From assembly GCF_000829055.1 (NCBI RefSeq), contig NZ_AP012544.1, positions 124,001-188,000 of the forward strand: a stretch of 64,000 nt of DNA, read 5' to 3'. Origin of the DNA: Lacticaseibacillus casei DSM 20011 = JCM 1134 = ATCC 393. GTDB taxonomy: Bacteria > Bacillota > Bacilli > Lactobacillales > Lactobacillaceae. The notes under the pieces are model-generated. The model was not told the DNA's origin. It saw only the letters and a list, made by a program, of their open reading frames with translations, and did no database searches. Both the position numbers and the translations under genes were made by a program. Within the stretch, counting starts at the first letter, position 1, and every line of letters starts with the position of its first letter. This document shows, in pieces, positions 1-8,464 of this stretch.

Positions 1-127
1 TTTCACCGGCCAGCGTTACAAGCAGCATCAATTATAAAATGTCTAATTAGAGGTGCTTACTTTGCCTTTACCTGCTAACCTTGATACGCTAAAGGTAGGC
101 TACAGGCCGGAAGGGAGTTGCATTTTG

Positions 128-1261
128 ATGGATATAACGACTAGACCGACGTTGCAGCAGTTTTTAGCAGACACGAAGCAAGGCCCTTATGTATCACTGT
201 ATCTATCTTGGCCGGACAACACACCGGTTGAGGAATTACGGATTCGGTTCAAGAATATGATGAAACATGTCAAAGCGGTGATGGGCGAAACCTATCCGAA
301 GACGGATTTCGCGCCATACGCTGCTGAGCTTGAACCGTATGAACAGGATCCGATGTTTTGGCAGACGTGCGAGACGAATGGTATTGGTGTGCTGACAAAC
401 GGCACGCAAACGTATGTTACCCCAATGTATGAAACCGTTGATGATGTGGCGATGGTCACCGAGTTGCCGCAGATTCTGCCGTTGATGCTGGATGAGGCGA
501 CCGCAACGGATTTCGATATTCTGGCGCTTAATGCCGACAGCATCAAGCTTTACCATAACCACGGCCATCAGGTGCGGCCGGTGTCCTTGCCGGATGACGC
601 GCCCCAGACGTTGACAGGAACGCTGGGCACCGAAATTCGTGGCGGTGAGTTAAACAGTGTGCCTCAAGGTAGCGGCCATGTAACGTACCACGGCCACAAT
701 GACAAGTCCGCCGAAAAGGCCAGTGATCAACGCCGCTTTTATCAGGCAGTCGATCAATATTTGCTCGCGCATTATAGCAATCCGAACAAAATGCCGCTTG
801 TCCTGATGGGCTTAGCCGAAAATGTGGCGGTTTTTCGGGAGATTTCCAAGAACCATCATTTGTTGCCAAAGCTTGCGGTGATGAAAAGTCCGGCAACGCT
901 TGATTTTGTCGAATTGGATGATCTGTTGGCGCCAATTCGCGAAACATTACGCGATCGGCGCCGTCAGCGCTTTGCGGCGATCATCGAAAAAGCCCGCAGC
1001 AATGACAGTTACACTGAAGAGCTGACAACCATTGTCACGGCAGCATTGCGTGGTCAACTTGCCATGTTATTTGTTCAGGCGGGCGCCCGGATTCATGCCC
1101 GACTTGATGGCGAGCGAATCGAGCGTGACTCCAAAGTTGCTCAGCACGCCAACTTATTAAACACATTGGCCGATATCGTGTTAGGCCATGGCGGGCAGGT
1201 CGTGGTATTGCCAGAGGAACAACTGCCGGCTAAGGTCGGGGCAATGATGCGATACGCTTGA
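128..1261 (+). CDS. baeRF-family (bacterial eRF1-domain-like) protein
   Basis: 378 aa from the ATG at 128. A GTG at 53 would add 25 residues, but AAGGGAG at 111-117 lies 10 bases before 128, so 128 is preferred. The protein resembles the bacterial 'archaeo-eukaryotic release factor' families: an alpha/beta N-terminal half, a Gly/His-rich centre (VTYHGHND, then KSAEKASDQRRFYQAVDQ), and a C-terminal half resembling eRF1 domain 3 / Pelota. These families are thought to act on ribosomes or stress responses, but the function of this member is unknown. The nearest downstream genes run the other way beyond a terminator, so it appears to be monocistronic. Family assignment is by motif memory and is moderately sure. 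Confidence 0.6.
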   Translation: MDITTRPTLQQFLADTKQGPYVSLYLSWPDNTPVEELRIRFKNMMKHVKAVMGETYPKTDFAPYAAELEPYEQDPMFWQTCETNGIGVLTNGTQTYVTPMYETVDDVAMVTELPQILPLMLDEATATDFDILALNADSIKLYHNHGHQVRPVSLPDDAPQTLTGTLGTEIRGGELNSVPQGSGHVTYHGHNDKSAEKASDQRRFYQAVDQYLLAHYSNPNKMPLVLMGLAENVAVFREISKNHHLLPKLAVMKSPATLDFVELDDLLAPIRETLRDRRRQRFAAIIEKARSNDSYTEELTTIVTAALRGQLAMLFVQAGARIHARLDGERIERDSKVAQHANLLNTLADIVLGHGGQVVVLPEEQLPAKVGAMMRYA

Positions 1262-1302
1262 GTTTGTTTCGGGAAAGATTAGGCGTACAACTAAGCAAAA
1301 AG

Positions 1303-1348
1303 ACAGACGCTCATATTTCCAAAATTATTTGGAAATGTAAGCGTCTGT
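1303..1348. terminator. Bidirectional hairpin terminator between baeRF gene and the peptide/ABC operon
   Basis: A long inverted repeat has outer arms ACAGACGC / GCGTCTGT and inner arms ATTTCCAAA / TTTGGAAAT. It is followed by TTTT on the + strand and a longer T-run on the - strand, so it can end both converging units. The - strand unit it closes contains the 37-codon ORF and the ABC exporter. Confidence 0.85.
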
Positions 1349-1369
1349 TTTACGGTTCAGTTAGTGAGC

Positions 1370-1483
1370 CTAAGCCAAAGTGGAAATGCCAGGAGCATTG
1401 GGTTTACTGTATGAATCAAGTGCCGATGGTGATAAAAACAGAGGAACCAATATTCTGGTTAAAGGATCAGTTCTATATTGCAT
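1370..1483 (-). CDS. Small 37-aa peptide gene, candidate exported/signalling peptide
   Basis: ATG at 1483 with a textbook ribosome binding site: AAGGAGG at 1498-1492, 8 bases upstream, overlapping the stop codon of the ABC exporter gene. It encodes 37 residues ending at TAG (1372-1370), followed by a strong terminator. The peptide begins MQYRTDPLTR, has a hydrophobic stretch ILVPLFL at residues 11-17, and ends in a Ser/Pro/Gly-rich tail (SYSKPNAPGISTLA). There is no Cys, no double-glycine leader and no modifying enzyme nearby. The coupling to an exporter and a divergent Rgg-type regulator suggests a secreted pheromone or effector peptide. This is inference: I do not recognise the sequence. 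Confidence 0.6.
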   Translation of the reverse strand: MQYRTDPLTRILVPLFLSPSALDSYSKPNAPGISTLA

Positions 1484-1496
1484 GATAACAGCCTCC

Positions 1497-3077
1497 TTAA
1501 GCTAATTCGAGCGTGCCAGTCAATTGTGCTTTTGTTTTAGGGCTGAGGTGATGCGTGATCATGATCACCGTGAGATCTTTTTCGGCTAATAAGGCATCTT
1601 CAATGGCTTGGGCACTTTCGTCGTCAATACCAGCCGTGACTTCATCGACAATCAAGATTGGTTTCCGAAATGATAAAGCGCGTGCTAGTGCTAATTTTTG
1701 CCGTTGCCCACCAGACAAGTTACTGCCATGTTCGTGGATATTCGTACTCAAACTGGTGAATGTATTGATGCCAAGAAATTCCACGATTTTATTGAGGGTA
1801 TTTGAAGCTTTTGGATTTCCCAATGTTATATTTTCTTGAACGCTTTCATTGAAAATGTATGATTTTTGATCGACAAGTTCGATTTTTGCATTCAGCATTG
1901 ATGCTGGAAGTGAGTTTAATTCTAGATCATCAACGTGAATAGAACCGCTGTAATTAGTAAGTCGGCCACTCATCAGGTTGATAAGGGTTGATTTTCCAGT
2001 TCCGCTTTTTCCGAGAATGGCATACTTACCACCTTTCTTGAAGCGGTAAGAGATATCCTTGATGACAGGCTTTTCGCCATAATTAAAAGAAAGATGGTCA
2101 ACCGTAAGTGCGTTTTTAAATGAATCATCCTCAGGAGAGAGCGCGGGTTCTTTTGAGGAAGTATCTTTATGAAGCAATACTGTAACAGACTTCATCTGAA
2201 AGATACCTTGAATCATACCTGCAAGATTATTGAAAACAGTGCCTGCCAACGAACCACTAGAAGAGATGACACCGACTGTAAAATAACCGCCGACAACTAA
2301 CAAGCAAGTTAGTGCCAAAACGAGCATTTGTGCTGTTACATTGACACCACTGATCAGCAAATTAACCAAACCGACATTTTTGGTGTAAAGAACTTTCTCT
2401 TTTCCCTGCTGATCGGAAGCCACAGCCAGCTTGTGTGTAAAAACGTTGCCGAGATTGTGACTGAAAAATACTGAAAATCCGCCAATAATGTCATCCGCTT
2501 TTCCTAGAAAAGAACTATTGGCAGTTGCAAGCCGATTAGTCTCTCTGGTCATAATTTTAGAGAAGAACTGGGGGATGGTCATTGTGAGAAGTCCCAAAAT
2601 AATAGCGGCCAGTGCCAAACTGTAGTGGTAGAAAGCTAACGACGTAACGGCAAACAGTAGCGTTGTAACATTGCCTAATAGCGAGAAGAACGCATCTAAG
2701 CCATTTTGTTCGATCATATTGACGTCATTGGTTAACCATGAGACGTATTCATTATGATTGACTTTCTTGTATTCGGAAATCGGTACAGTGCTGAGCCCGT
2801 CTGCAATGTCAGTACGCAACTGATTTGTTACCTTACGGATAATTTGGGCCTTCAGTACTGAATTCACGTAGCCAATGGTTAGGGTAATGCCCCAGATGGT
2901 AATGGTGGACAGTAGCCAAAAGACGACACCGTTAAAGTTTTTGTTGATGAGCTGATCGGTCAAGGGCGCAAGGGTTAGTGAGCTGGCCACTTTGCCAAGC
3001 GACTCGATTAGAATCAGTAACGTTGTTAATAGCGTCAACACCTTTTGTCGCGATAGTAAGCTGATAGTTGGTTTCAT
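1497..3077 (-). CDS. ABC transporter, fused permease/ATPase (exporter type)
   Basis: 526 aa half-transporter. The N-terminal ~300 residues hold about six membrane segments; the ATPase domain follows. Walker A GKSGTGKST is at 356, the signature LSGGQ at about 454, Walker B ILIVDE at about 474 and the H-loop His at about 509, so it should be active as a homodimer. There is no C39 peptidase domain, so any peptide cargo would be exported without leader cleavage by this protein. It is divergent from an Rgg-like regulator and immediately followed by a 37-codon ORF, which points to peptide export or immunity. Its ribosome binding site (GAGG) is weak. The gene is visibly more AT-rich than the surrounding metabolic genes, consistent with acquisition. 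Confidence 0.85.
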   Translation of the reverse strand: MKPTISLLSRQKVLTLLTTLLILIESLGKVASSLTLAPLTDQLINKNFNGVVFWLLSTITIWGITLTIGYVNSVLKAQIIRKVTNQLRTDIADGLSTVPISEYKKVNHNEYVSWLTNDVNMIEQNGLDAFFSLLGNVTTLLFAVTSLAFYHYSLALAAIILGLLTMTIPQFFSKIMTRETNRLATANSSFLGKADDIIGGFSVFFSHNLGNVFTHKLAVASDQQGKEKVLYTKNVGLVNLLISGVNVTAQMLVLALTCLLVVGGYFTVGVISSSGSLAGTVFNNLAGMIQGIFQMKSVTVLLHKDTSSKEPALSPEDDSFKNALTVDHLSFNYGEKPVIKDISYRFKKGGKYAILGKSGTGKSTLINLMSGRLTNYSGSIHVDDLELNSLPASMLNAKIELVDQKSYIFNESVQENITLGNPKASNTLNKIVEFLGINTFTSLSTNIHEHGSNLSGGQRQKLALARALSFRKPILIVDEVTAGIDDESAQAIEDALLAEKDLTVIMITHHLSPKTKAQLTGTLELA

Positions 3078-3097
3078 GGCGATCGCCTCACATTAAT

Positions 3098-3125
3098 TTG
3101 ATGGCCTTAGTATATGTGGTAATAT
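3098..3125 (+). promoter_or_regulatory. Sigma-A-type promoter of the Rgg-like regulator
   Basis: TTGATG (3098-3103), a 16-base spacer and TAATAT (3120-3125) predict a start near 3132. This lies downstream of the ATG at 3124 and supports translation from 3172. The 94-base divergent gap also has to contain the exporter promoter, which I could not place with confidence. Confidence 0.5.
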
Positions 3126-3171
3126 GATGCCAACAAAAAATGTTTCAGATATGAAAAAGCAGGGGAGCATC

Positions 3172-4038
3172 ATGGAAAAGATTGGCGAAGTTATTCATAT
3201 TTTTCGTGAGAACAAGGGAATGAGCCAGGCGGAGCTTAGTGACGGGATTCTTTCGAAGGCGCAGTTGTCTAAGTTTGAAAGGAATTTAACCCAAATTTCC
3301 GCTGATAAGCTTCTGGCACTCCTTGAACGCCTACATGTCACATTTGCTGAATTTGGTAATGCTCTAGCTATTCAGGAGAATCTATACGAGCAGTCGATAT
3401 TGGAAGACATTACAAAGGCAATTGTCAATAACAACGAGGGCCAAGCTGCACTGGTAGAAGACAGAGCTGAAGCCCATTTCAAGAAGCATCCAGGAAAATA
3501 TAATCGGCTCATTTTGATTATGGTTAAAGCAATGATTGCCGATATGAATGGGGAATCACTCTCAAAAGCCGATGTCAGTTTCTTAGCAGATTATCTGTTT
3601 AATGTGGATGGTTGGACTCGATTCGAACTGTTGCTTTTCGGAAATACGTTGTCAGTTATGCCGTTAGTAACCGTTAACCTGCTGGCGCGGGAATTAGCTT
3701 CTCAAACTAATGAGGCTTTGGAAATACACCAAAATCTGCAACTTAATATAAGTCTTCTATACAATGTTGTACTTTTAAACTTAGCGGCTAAGGATTTAAA
3801 AACTGCCCGGCTTTTTCTACGCGTGATGAAGAACAGTCATATTGAGGATAACATGATGGCTGAACGGTTTTTGATCGCACTCGCAGAAGCACTTTGCACG
3901 TACTGTGGAGATGCGTCATCCGAAAATAAAGAGCGTGTTGAAAAGATTGTAGAGATTCAGAAAACCCTTGGGTCAACAAGTTTTTTTGTTGCATTTAAAA
4001 AACAGACCGAAATGTTCATTAATGAAATGACATCTTAA
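3172..4038 (+). CDS. Rgg/GadR/MutR-family transcriptional regulator
   Basis: 288 aa, the usual Rgg length. The N-terminal ~60 residues form an XRE-type helix-turn-helix (IGEVIHIFRENKGMSQAELS, then LSKAQLSKFERN). The rest is a helical TPR-like domain, as in Rgg proteins that bind short hydrophobic peptides. Start chosen at 3172 (AGGGGAG just upstream); an in-frame ATG at 3124 lies before the predicted transcription start. It is transcribed away from the ABC exporter and 37-codon ORF across a 94-base gap, the usual layout for a regulator of its neighbour. The ligand could be the neighbouring peptide (inference). Confidence 0.85.
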   Translation: MEKIGEVIHIFRENKGMSQAELSDGILSKAQLSKFERNLTQISADKLLALLERLHVTFAEFGNALAIQENLYEQSILEDITKAIVNNNEGQAALVEDRAEAHFKKHPGKYNRLILIMVKAMIADMNGESLSKADVSFLADYLFNVDGWTRFELLLFGNTLSVMPLVTVNLLARELASQTNEALEIHQNLQLNISLLYNVVLLNLAAKDLKTARLFLRVMKNSHIEDNMMAERFLIALAEALCTYCGDASSENKERVEKIVEIQKTLGSTSFFVAFKKQTEMFINEMTS

Positions 4039-4090
4039 TAACGATACGGTTGCTAAAATTTAAATCGCTTTAAAATGTACTAATTCGATC

Positions 4091-4126
4091 GGGCTTCCGG
4101 CTTCTAAACATGCCGACTCGCGAATA
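4091..4126. repeat. Remnant of the dispersed palindromic repeat (right end)
   Basis: The stretch starting GGGCTTCCGGCTTCTAAACA aligns with the right arm of the full elements (CTCCGGCTTCTAACCGCGCT). Only this arm survives here. Confidence 0.5.
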
Positions 4127-4132
4127 ACTACA

Positions 4133-4172
4133 AAGGCTCAGACATCCAAAATGCGGAATGCCTGAGCCTTTT
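4133..4172. terminator. Bidirectional terminator between rgg-like gene and FAD protein
   Basis: Arms AAAGGCTCAG / CTGAGCCTTTT enclose a partly paired loop. Placed between two convergent genes, with A and T runs on the two sides. Confidence 0.8.
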
Positions 4173-4201
4173 AGGTTATTTGTAGAAACTTTGAACTGCG
4201 A

Positions 4202-6052
4202 TCACGAACCCGCACCAGCAAAAATCGCCTTCACAATCTGCTCCGCGGTTTTCAAACTCACATCGTTGACAAGCGGGCGTGGGCTGGCGGTGGTGAGCCA
4301 GTGGACGCCTTCCGTTGGGACACCCCAGAAGAAGAGGCCGGCTTGCGGCTGTTCATTGGCGTCGAGCAATTGCTGGGTCCGCCTGTCGACAGCGATCGCA
4401 CCTGACTGGAAACGTTTGTCAGCATTGAGTTGCAGTTCATAAGGATGCGCGTAACCATCATGCAGCAGTTGCTGTACGAGTGGATCTTGCGCGGTCGGGG
4501 CATTGACGGCTGGAACCCGTGCTTCGAGTAAGGCCTTGGCTTGCAAGGAAAATTTTGGATCGCTTGGTGTTTTCAAAAGAAACTGACCATCGATGCCTTT
4601 AATTTGCATGTCTGGCGGTAGGATTGTGACGATGCCTGCGCCGATTAAGGCCTGCAGTTGATCAATGCGCAGAGCAGGTGGTCCGATCGACAGAAAATTG
4701 TTCAGTGAGTTGAACCAGCGCAAGAAGAAGTCGAGATACTGGTCCTGACTAAAGAGGCCGCGTTCGACAAATTGGCGAATGGGATCGCGCATGTCGCGTA
4801 AGACCTCCAGTGCACTGGTCAACGGGCCGGTTTTCGTGCCGCGCATCGCCTCGTGGGCATCTTGCCGGAGATAATGGCGCATGAAGTCTTGGTAAGGCTG
4901 GCCACTGGGATGGGCTTTGGTCGGATCGGCAAGCACATCCCAATCGAGGCGGTCTTTGGCAGCGATCGGTAAGGCGCCTAAAGTCGCAACCGGATCCGCG
5001 ATAAAGTCACGTTCAAACGCGGTCTCGTCAATGTCAGGGTAGCGTTGCGGCAAGAGGAGACGATAGTAAATCAACTCCGCTTCATGCTTTAACCCTTCCC
5101 AGAAAGTCTGGCCGCTTACTTCACCGCGGGCCTGCCAGGCATTGATTTGCTCAGGCGTCAGAAATTGCGGCTCCCATTCCTCGCCCGGTCCCTTTTGATT
5201 GTGGCCTTTAGCGCGATATGGAAAACCGCGCCGTGAGCCAGCGAAGATGTGCGGTTCGCGACCACTTGGGTGATAGGCGAGCAAGCCATCTGCGGTTTTC
5301 TGAAACCGTCCACCGCGACCTTCCGTTAGCCGGCTCATTAAATCAAAGAAGCTCAAGCCGAGACCCCGAACGATAACCGGAGCTTGCGGTTCGATGTTGC
5401 TGAGGTCGCCTTCTTCCGGGAAGCCCGGTTCCAGATAAAATAGTTTGTGCGTTTTGGCATAGTCGTGTAAGGCTTTTTGATCGCGCGTCAATGAGTTCTT
5501 TAAATTCCCCAGTGCCATGACAACTTGGTCGGTTTGCCAGCTTTCCTGGTCGGTTGTGATGGTGAAGCCGGGATCTTTTTGATCTAAGCGGGTTACTGTT
5601 TGTTGTTTGTAGGTGATCGTATTTTGGCCGGCTTGGGTGCGTAGCAAGTCGAAGAACCACTGCTGATACACGCCGTAAAGCGCGCGGGACGCGTAGCTGT
5701 TGGGTCCAAGACTGGCAGCTTGGCGTAACAAAATTGCCCGATTATCCAATTCAGGGTGGGCATCCAGATAGCCAGCTGCGACTGTCAGTGCCCAAGTGCT
5801 TAGATCGGGTCCGGTGATAAATGGTCCAACGTCAGTGACGCTCTGATCCGTAAATAGGGTAATTTGCGAAGCAGCGGTGTTCATAATTAAATCAGGATCC
5901 TGATTGATTTTCCATACCCGGCCGCCAATTGGATAAGGGTCGACCAGTACGATATTAAGCCGGCACTTGGGATAGCGGGTCGGTTGCCAACTAAGCAGCC
6001 GACTTAAAAGCAGTAAGCCACGCGGTCCGGCACCGATAAGTGTGATATGCAT
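4202..6052 (-). CDS. FAD/NAD(P)-binding protein (PF13454-like)
   Basis: 616 aa. The N-terminus is a dinucleotide-binding fold with IGAGPRGLLLLSRLL at 6-20, the 'GAGPRG' form of the FAD_NAD-binding family, followed by DPYPIGGRVWKINQDP, where the flavin ribityl/phosphate contacts are expected. A second nucleotide-binding stretch (VVMALGN) lies near residue 180 and the C-terminus carries AIAVDRRTQQLLDANEQPQAGLFFWGVPTEG. The family includes uncharacterised flavoproteins and some amino-acid or siderophore hydroxylase relatives; the substrate cannot be read here. The ATG at 6052 is followed directly by the glycine motif. It appears monocistronic. Confidence 0.75.
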   Translation of the reverse strand: MHITLIGAGPRGLLLLSRLLSWQPTRYPKCRLNIVLVDPYPIGGRVWKINQDPDLIMNTAASQITLFTDQSVTDVGPFITGPDLSTWALTVAAGYLDAHPELDNRAILLRQAASLGPNSYASRALYGVYQQWFFDLLRTQAGQNTITYKQQTVTRLDQKDPGFTITTDQESWQTDQVVMALGNLKNSLTRDQKALHDYAKTHKLFYLEPGFPEEGDLSNIEPQAPVIVRGLGLSFFDLMSRLTEGRGGRFQKTADGLLAYHPSGREPHIFAGSRRGFPYRAKGHNQKGPGEEWEPQFLTPEQINAWQARGEVSGQTFWEGLKHEAELIYYRLLLPQRYPDIDETAFERDFIADPVATLGALPIAAKDRLDWDVLADPTKAHPSGQPYQDFMRHYLRQDAHEAMRGTKTGPLTSALEVLRDMRDPIRQFVERGLFSQDQYLDFFLRWFNSLNNFLSIGPPALRIDQLQALIGAGIVTILPPDMQIKGIDGQFLLKTPSDPKFSLQAKALLEARVPAVNAPTAQDPLVQQLLHDGYAHPYELQLNADKRFQSGAIAVDRRTQQLLDANEQPQAGLFFWGVPTEGVHWLTTASPRPLVNDVSLKTAEQIVKAIFAGAGS

Positions 6053-6196
6053 ATTAGACTCCTTTTATGAATTGACCAATTAAGAAGCAACACAGCTATT
6101 ATACTTGGAAGCGTCTCAAAGCCGTTAGCGACTTGCTTTAGGTTTCGGCCTTTTCGTGTCATAATGTTTGTATTGATAATCTAGAAGGGAAGGCAG

Positions 6197-7558
6197 ATGC
6201 TGATGAAAGTTGTCGTTGTGGGCTGTACGCATGCAGGAACTGCGGCAGTGCGCGAACTTTTAACGAGACACCCGGAAACGGAAGTGGATGTTTTTGAACG
6301 TCGCGAGGACATCTCCTTTCTTTCTTGTGGCATTGCCTTGTACCTCGAAGGGACAGTCGGACGGCTGGAAGATATGTTTTATGCTACCCCGGCTTCACTT
6401 GAAGCGCTCGGTCCTAAGGTGCACGTTCATTTAAAGCATGACGTTTTATCGATTGACGCAGTTGATCATCAGGTCGTGGCTGAGGATTTGGCGACCGGCC
6501 AGCAGCAACATTATCAGTATGACAAGCTCATTATGACCACGGGCAGTTACCCGGTGATCCCACCGATTTCCGGGGTCAGTATTCCGCGCGTCTTGATGTG
6601 CAAAAGCTATGATGATGCGCGCAAGATTAAAGAGAGCGCCAAAGATGCCGACAAAATTGCCATTGTTGGCGGTGGGTATATCGGCGTTGAATTGGCCGAG
6701 GCCTATAGCCGCAACTACAAACAGGTCATTTTGATAAATGGCGTGTCGCCGTTGTTGAGCCACTATGTTGACTTGCCACTCAGTAAGGAAATTGCTTCGG
6801 TGTTGACGAAACGCGGCGTTGAACTCAAGACCAACACGATTGCCAGACATTTTGACAGTGATGCCAAGCATGTCTTCATTCAGACGGATCAAGGGGAGAT
6901 TCAAGCCGACTTGGCGGTGGTTTGTGTTGGTTTTCGTCCGATGACCGAATTGCTGGTCGGACAGGTTGAGATGAATCCGGATGGTGCGATTCATGTGAAT
7001 GATTATATGCAAACCAGCAATCCGGATATTTATGCTGCTGGTGATGCTGTTGCCGTTCATTTTAACCCGACCGGTAAAGACGCTTATGCGCCGTTGGCAA
7101 CGAATGCCGTTCGCCAAGGGAAAATGGCCGGTGCCAATATTTTTGGCCAGAATATCAAATATATGGGAACACAGGCGACCAGTGCGTTAAAATTGTATGA
7201 TCATAGTCTGGCGGTTACCGGACTCACACTTGCCCACGCCAAGCGCAATCATCTGCCGGCAGCCAGTGTGACCATGACGGATGATTTTCGACCGCCATTC
7301 ATGCCGCATACGGTCAAGATTACGATGGTGCTGGTTTACGATACTCGTGACCGCCGGATTCTAGGGGCGCAGTTTTATAGTCAATATGACATTGCCAATG
7401 CGGCGAATCTGATTTCGGTCATGATTCAAAATCGCAATACGATTGATCAGCTGGCCTATGTCGATATGTTGTTTAATCCGAATTATGATAAACCATGGCA
7501 TTATCTCAATTTATTAGGCCAGTTAGCAGTGATGCAGGCAGATAACGCAAAGTTGTAG
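6197..7558 (+). CDS. nox: NADH oxidase (H2O-forming), pyridine nucleotide-disulfide oxidoreductase family
   Basis: 453 aa. FAD site VVVGCTHAGTAAV is at the N-terminus, the single redox-active Cys lies in SFLSCGIALYL (residue 44), the NAD site is IAIVGGGYIGVELAEAY near 155-170, and the second FAD motif IYAAGDAVAV is near 278. A lone catalytic Cys in SxxSCGxALYL is typical of water-forming NADH oxidases and CoA-disulfide reductases, which regenerate NAD+ and detoxify O2 in lactobacilli. ATG at 6203 (third residue) is an equally good start: family members begin MKVVVVG, and AAGGGAAGG at 6185-6193 serves either. The next gene follows after 10 bases. Confidence 0.88.
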   Translation: MLMKVVVVGCTHAGTAAVRELLTRHPETEVDVFERREDISFLSCGIALYLEGTVGRLEDMFYATPASLEALGPKVHVHLKHDVLSIDAVDHQVVAEDLATGQQQHYQYDKLIMTTGSYPVIPPISGVSIPRVLMCKSYDDARKIKESAKDADKIAIVGGGYIGVELAEAYSRNYKQVILINGVSPLLSHYVDLPLSKEIASVLTKRGVELKTNTIARHFDSDAKHVFIQTDQGEIQADLAVVCVGFRPMTELLVGQVEMNPDGAIHVNDYMQTSNPDIYAAGDAVAVHFNPTGKDAYAPLATNAVRQGKMAGANIFGQNIKYMGTQATSALKLYDHSLAVTGLTLAHAKRNHLPAASVTMTDDFRPPFMPHTVKITMVLVYDTRDRRILGAQFYSQYDIANAANLISVMIQNRNTIDQLAYVDMLFNPNYDKPWHYLNLLGQLAVMQADNAKL

Positions 7559-7568
7559 GGGGAAAATT

Positions 7569-8201
7569 ATGAACGCGTGGAATCTTATCGGACTGTCAGC
7601 GTGGGTGATCTTAATTGCCTACTTCATCTTCATCGTCTGGCACATTCGCCGGCGACATATTAAAGCGATCGTCAAATCCGGTCGCCAAGTGCCGGCTTCG
7701 GTGGTGCTGGTTGATCTTGCGGAAGTAGCCGTGCTATTCCTGGCGACGGCCGGGTTGGTATGGGCAAGCTGGCTGCGGCCTATCAATTACCGCGATAGTC
7801 ACGCCGTCACCATCAGCCATAGCGCGCAACCGCTGATCTTACAAACAGGCGACGAGCATTCCTTCTACGTTCGTGTCCACACCGGTAACGGTAAAAATCC
7901 GATCCTCTACTATACTTACTGGACGGAAGGCGCGAAGTATGAAAACAATAGTCATAACGCGGAAGTCAGCTCAGGTGCCCAACCCTTAACGCCGCGAGCT
8001 GCCGCCTATCCGTGGTCGAAAAAGTATCTGAAGCGACTTGATCAAACTGCGGACCAAGCCTACGTGGCGACCGTAACAGCACGCTACCAGCCGGGTTTCC
8101 TGAACGGCCTGGGTATGCACGTAGGCCATATTGCTGACCGGTTCTCGATTCTGCGGGTTCCTAATGATACGTTTGTCGAGATTGATCCGGTCGAGGATTA
8201 A
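7569..8201 (+). CDS. LVIS_2131-like membrane-anchored protein, unknown function
   Basis: 210 aa. Two membrane segments sit near residues 8-26 and 50-68, followed by a soluble, probably extracellular C-terminal domain with YYTYWTEGAKYENNSHNAEV. Size and arrangement match a Lactobacillales-restricted family (LVIS_2131 type) of unknown role. A ribosome binding site (AGGGGGA) lies just before 7569 and the gap to nox is 10 bases, so co-transcription with nox is likely. It ends just before a hairpin terminator. Family assignment is tentative; no enzymatic motif is visible. Confidence 0.6.
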   Translation: MNAWNLIGLSAWVILIAYFIFIVWHIRRRHIKAIVKSGRQVPASVVLVDLAEVAVLFLATAGLVWASWLRPINYRDSHAVTISHSAQPLILQTGDEHSFYVRVHTGNGKNPILYYTYWTEGAKYENNSHNAEVSSGAQPLTPRAAAYPWSKKYLKRLDQTADQAYVATVTARYQPGFLNGLGMHVGHIADRFSILRVPNDTFVEIDPVED

Positions 8202-8220
8202 GGCGAACAGAAACAATCTG

Positions 8221-8258
8221 ATCGTTTGATGCAAAATGTTGCGTCAGGCGATTTTTTT
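8221..8258 (+). terminator. Rho-independent terminator after nox operon
   Basis: Hairpin ATCG..TTGATGCAA / TTGCGTCA..CGAT followed by seven T. The palindromic repeat begins directly at the end of the T-run. Confidence 0.75.
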
Positions 8259-8344
8259 GTGAGCGCGAGCCAGCCCGGTTAAAAACGGAGTGTAGGTTTC
8301 AAGGTCCTTACATGCAGGTTTCTGGGCTGGCGAGCGCGTTATGG
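8259..8344 (-). repeat. Dispersed palindromic repeat, copy 1 (short form)
   Basis: Read on the - strand it starts CCATAACGCG and ends GCGCTCAC, like the other copies. Terminal stems CCAGCCC / GGGCTGG and AGAAACC are present, but the central ~35 bases (the CCTTGG..CCAAGG hairpin tip) are missing, giving 86 rather than ~120 bp. It sits directly after a terminator T-run. Confidence 0.8.
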
Positions 8345-8464
8345 CCTTTTAAATTGAACTGACTAAAAATTCAGCAAAACCTGATGCTTAAGTGAATGGT
8401 TCGGTATTCAGCACATGGTATGATGAAACCATTCACAACCCGATTAAATGAAGGAGGCGAGGGG

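Noticed and set aside
1258..1485. 75-codon + strand ORF after the baeRF gene
   Set aside because: It starts at a TTG inside the previous stop region, reads straight through a strong terminator hairpin and has no ribosome binding site. The opposite strand of the same stretch carries the better-supported 37-codon gene.
6446..7117. 223-codon antisense ORF within nox, and other long antisense ORFs (for example 45351-46208 within iolT)
   Set aside because: Low-complexity composition typical of shadow frames, no ribosome binding sites, and the opposite strand has full-length recognised enzymes.
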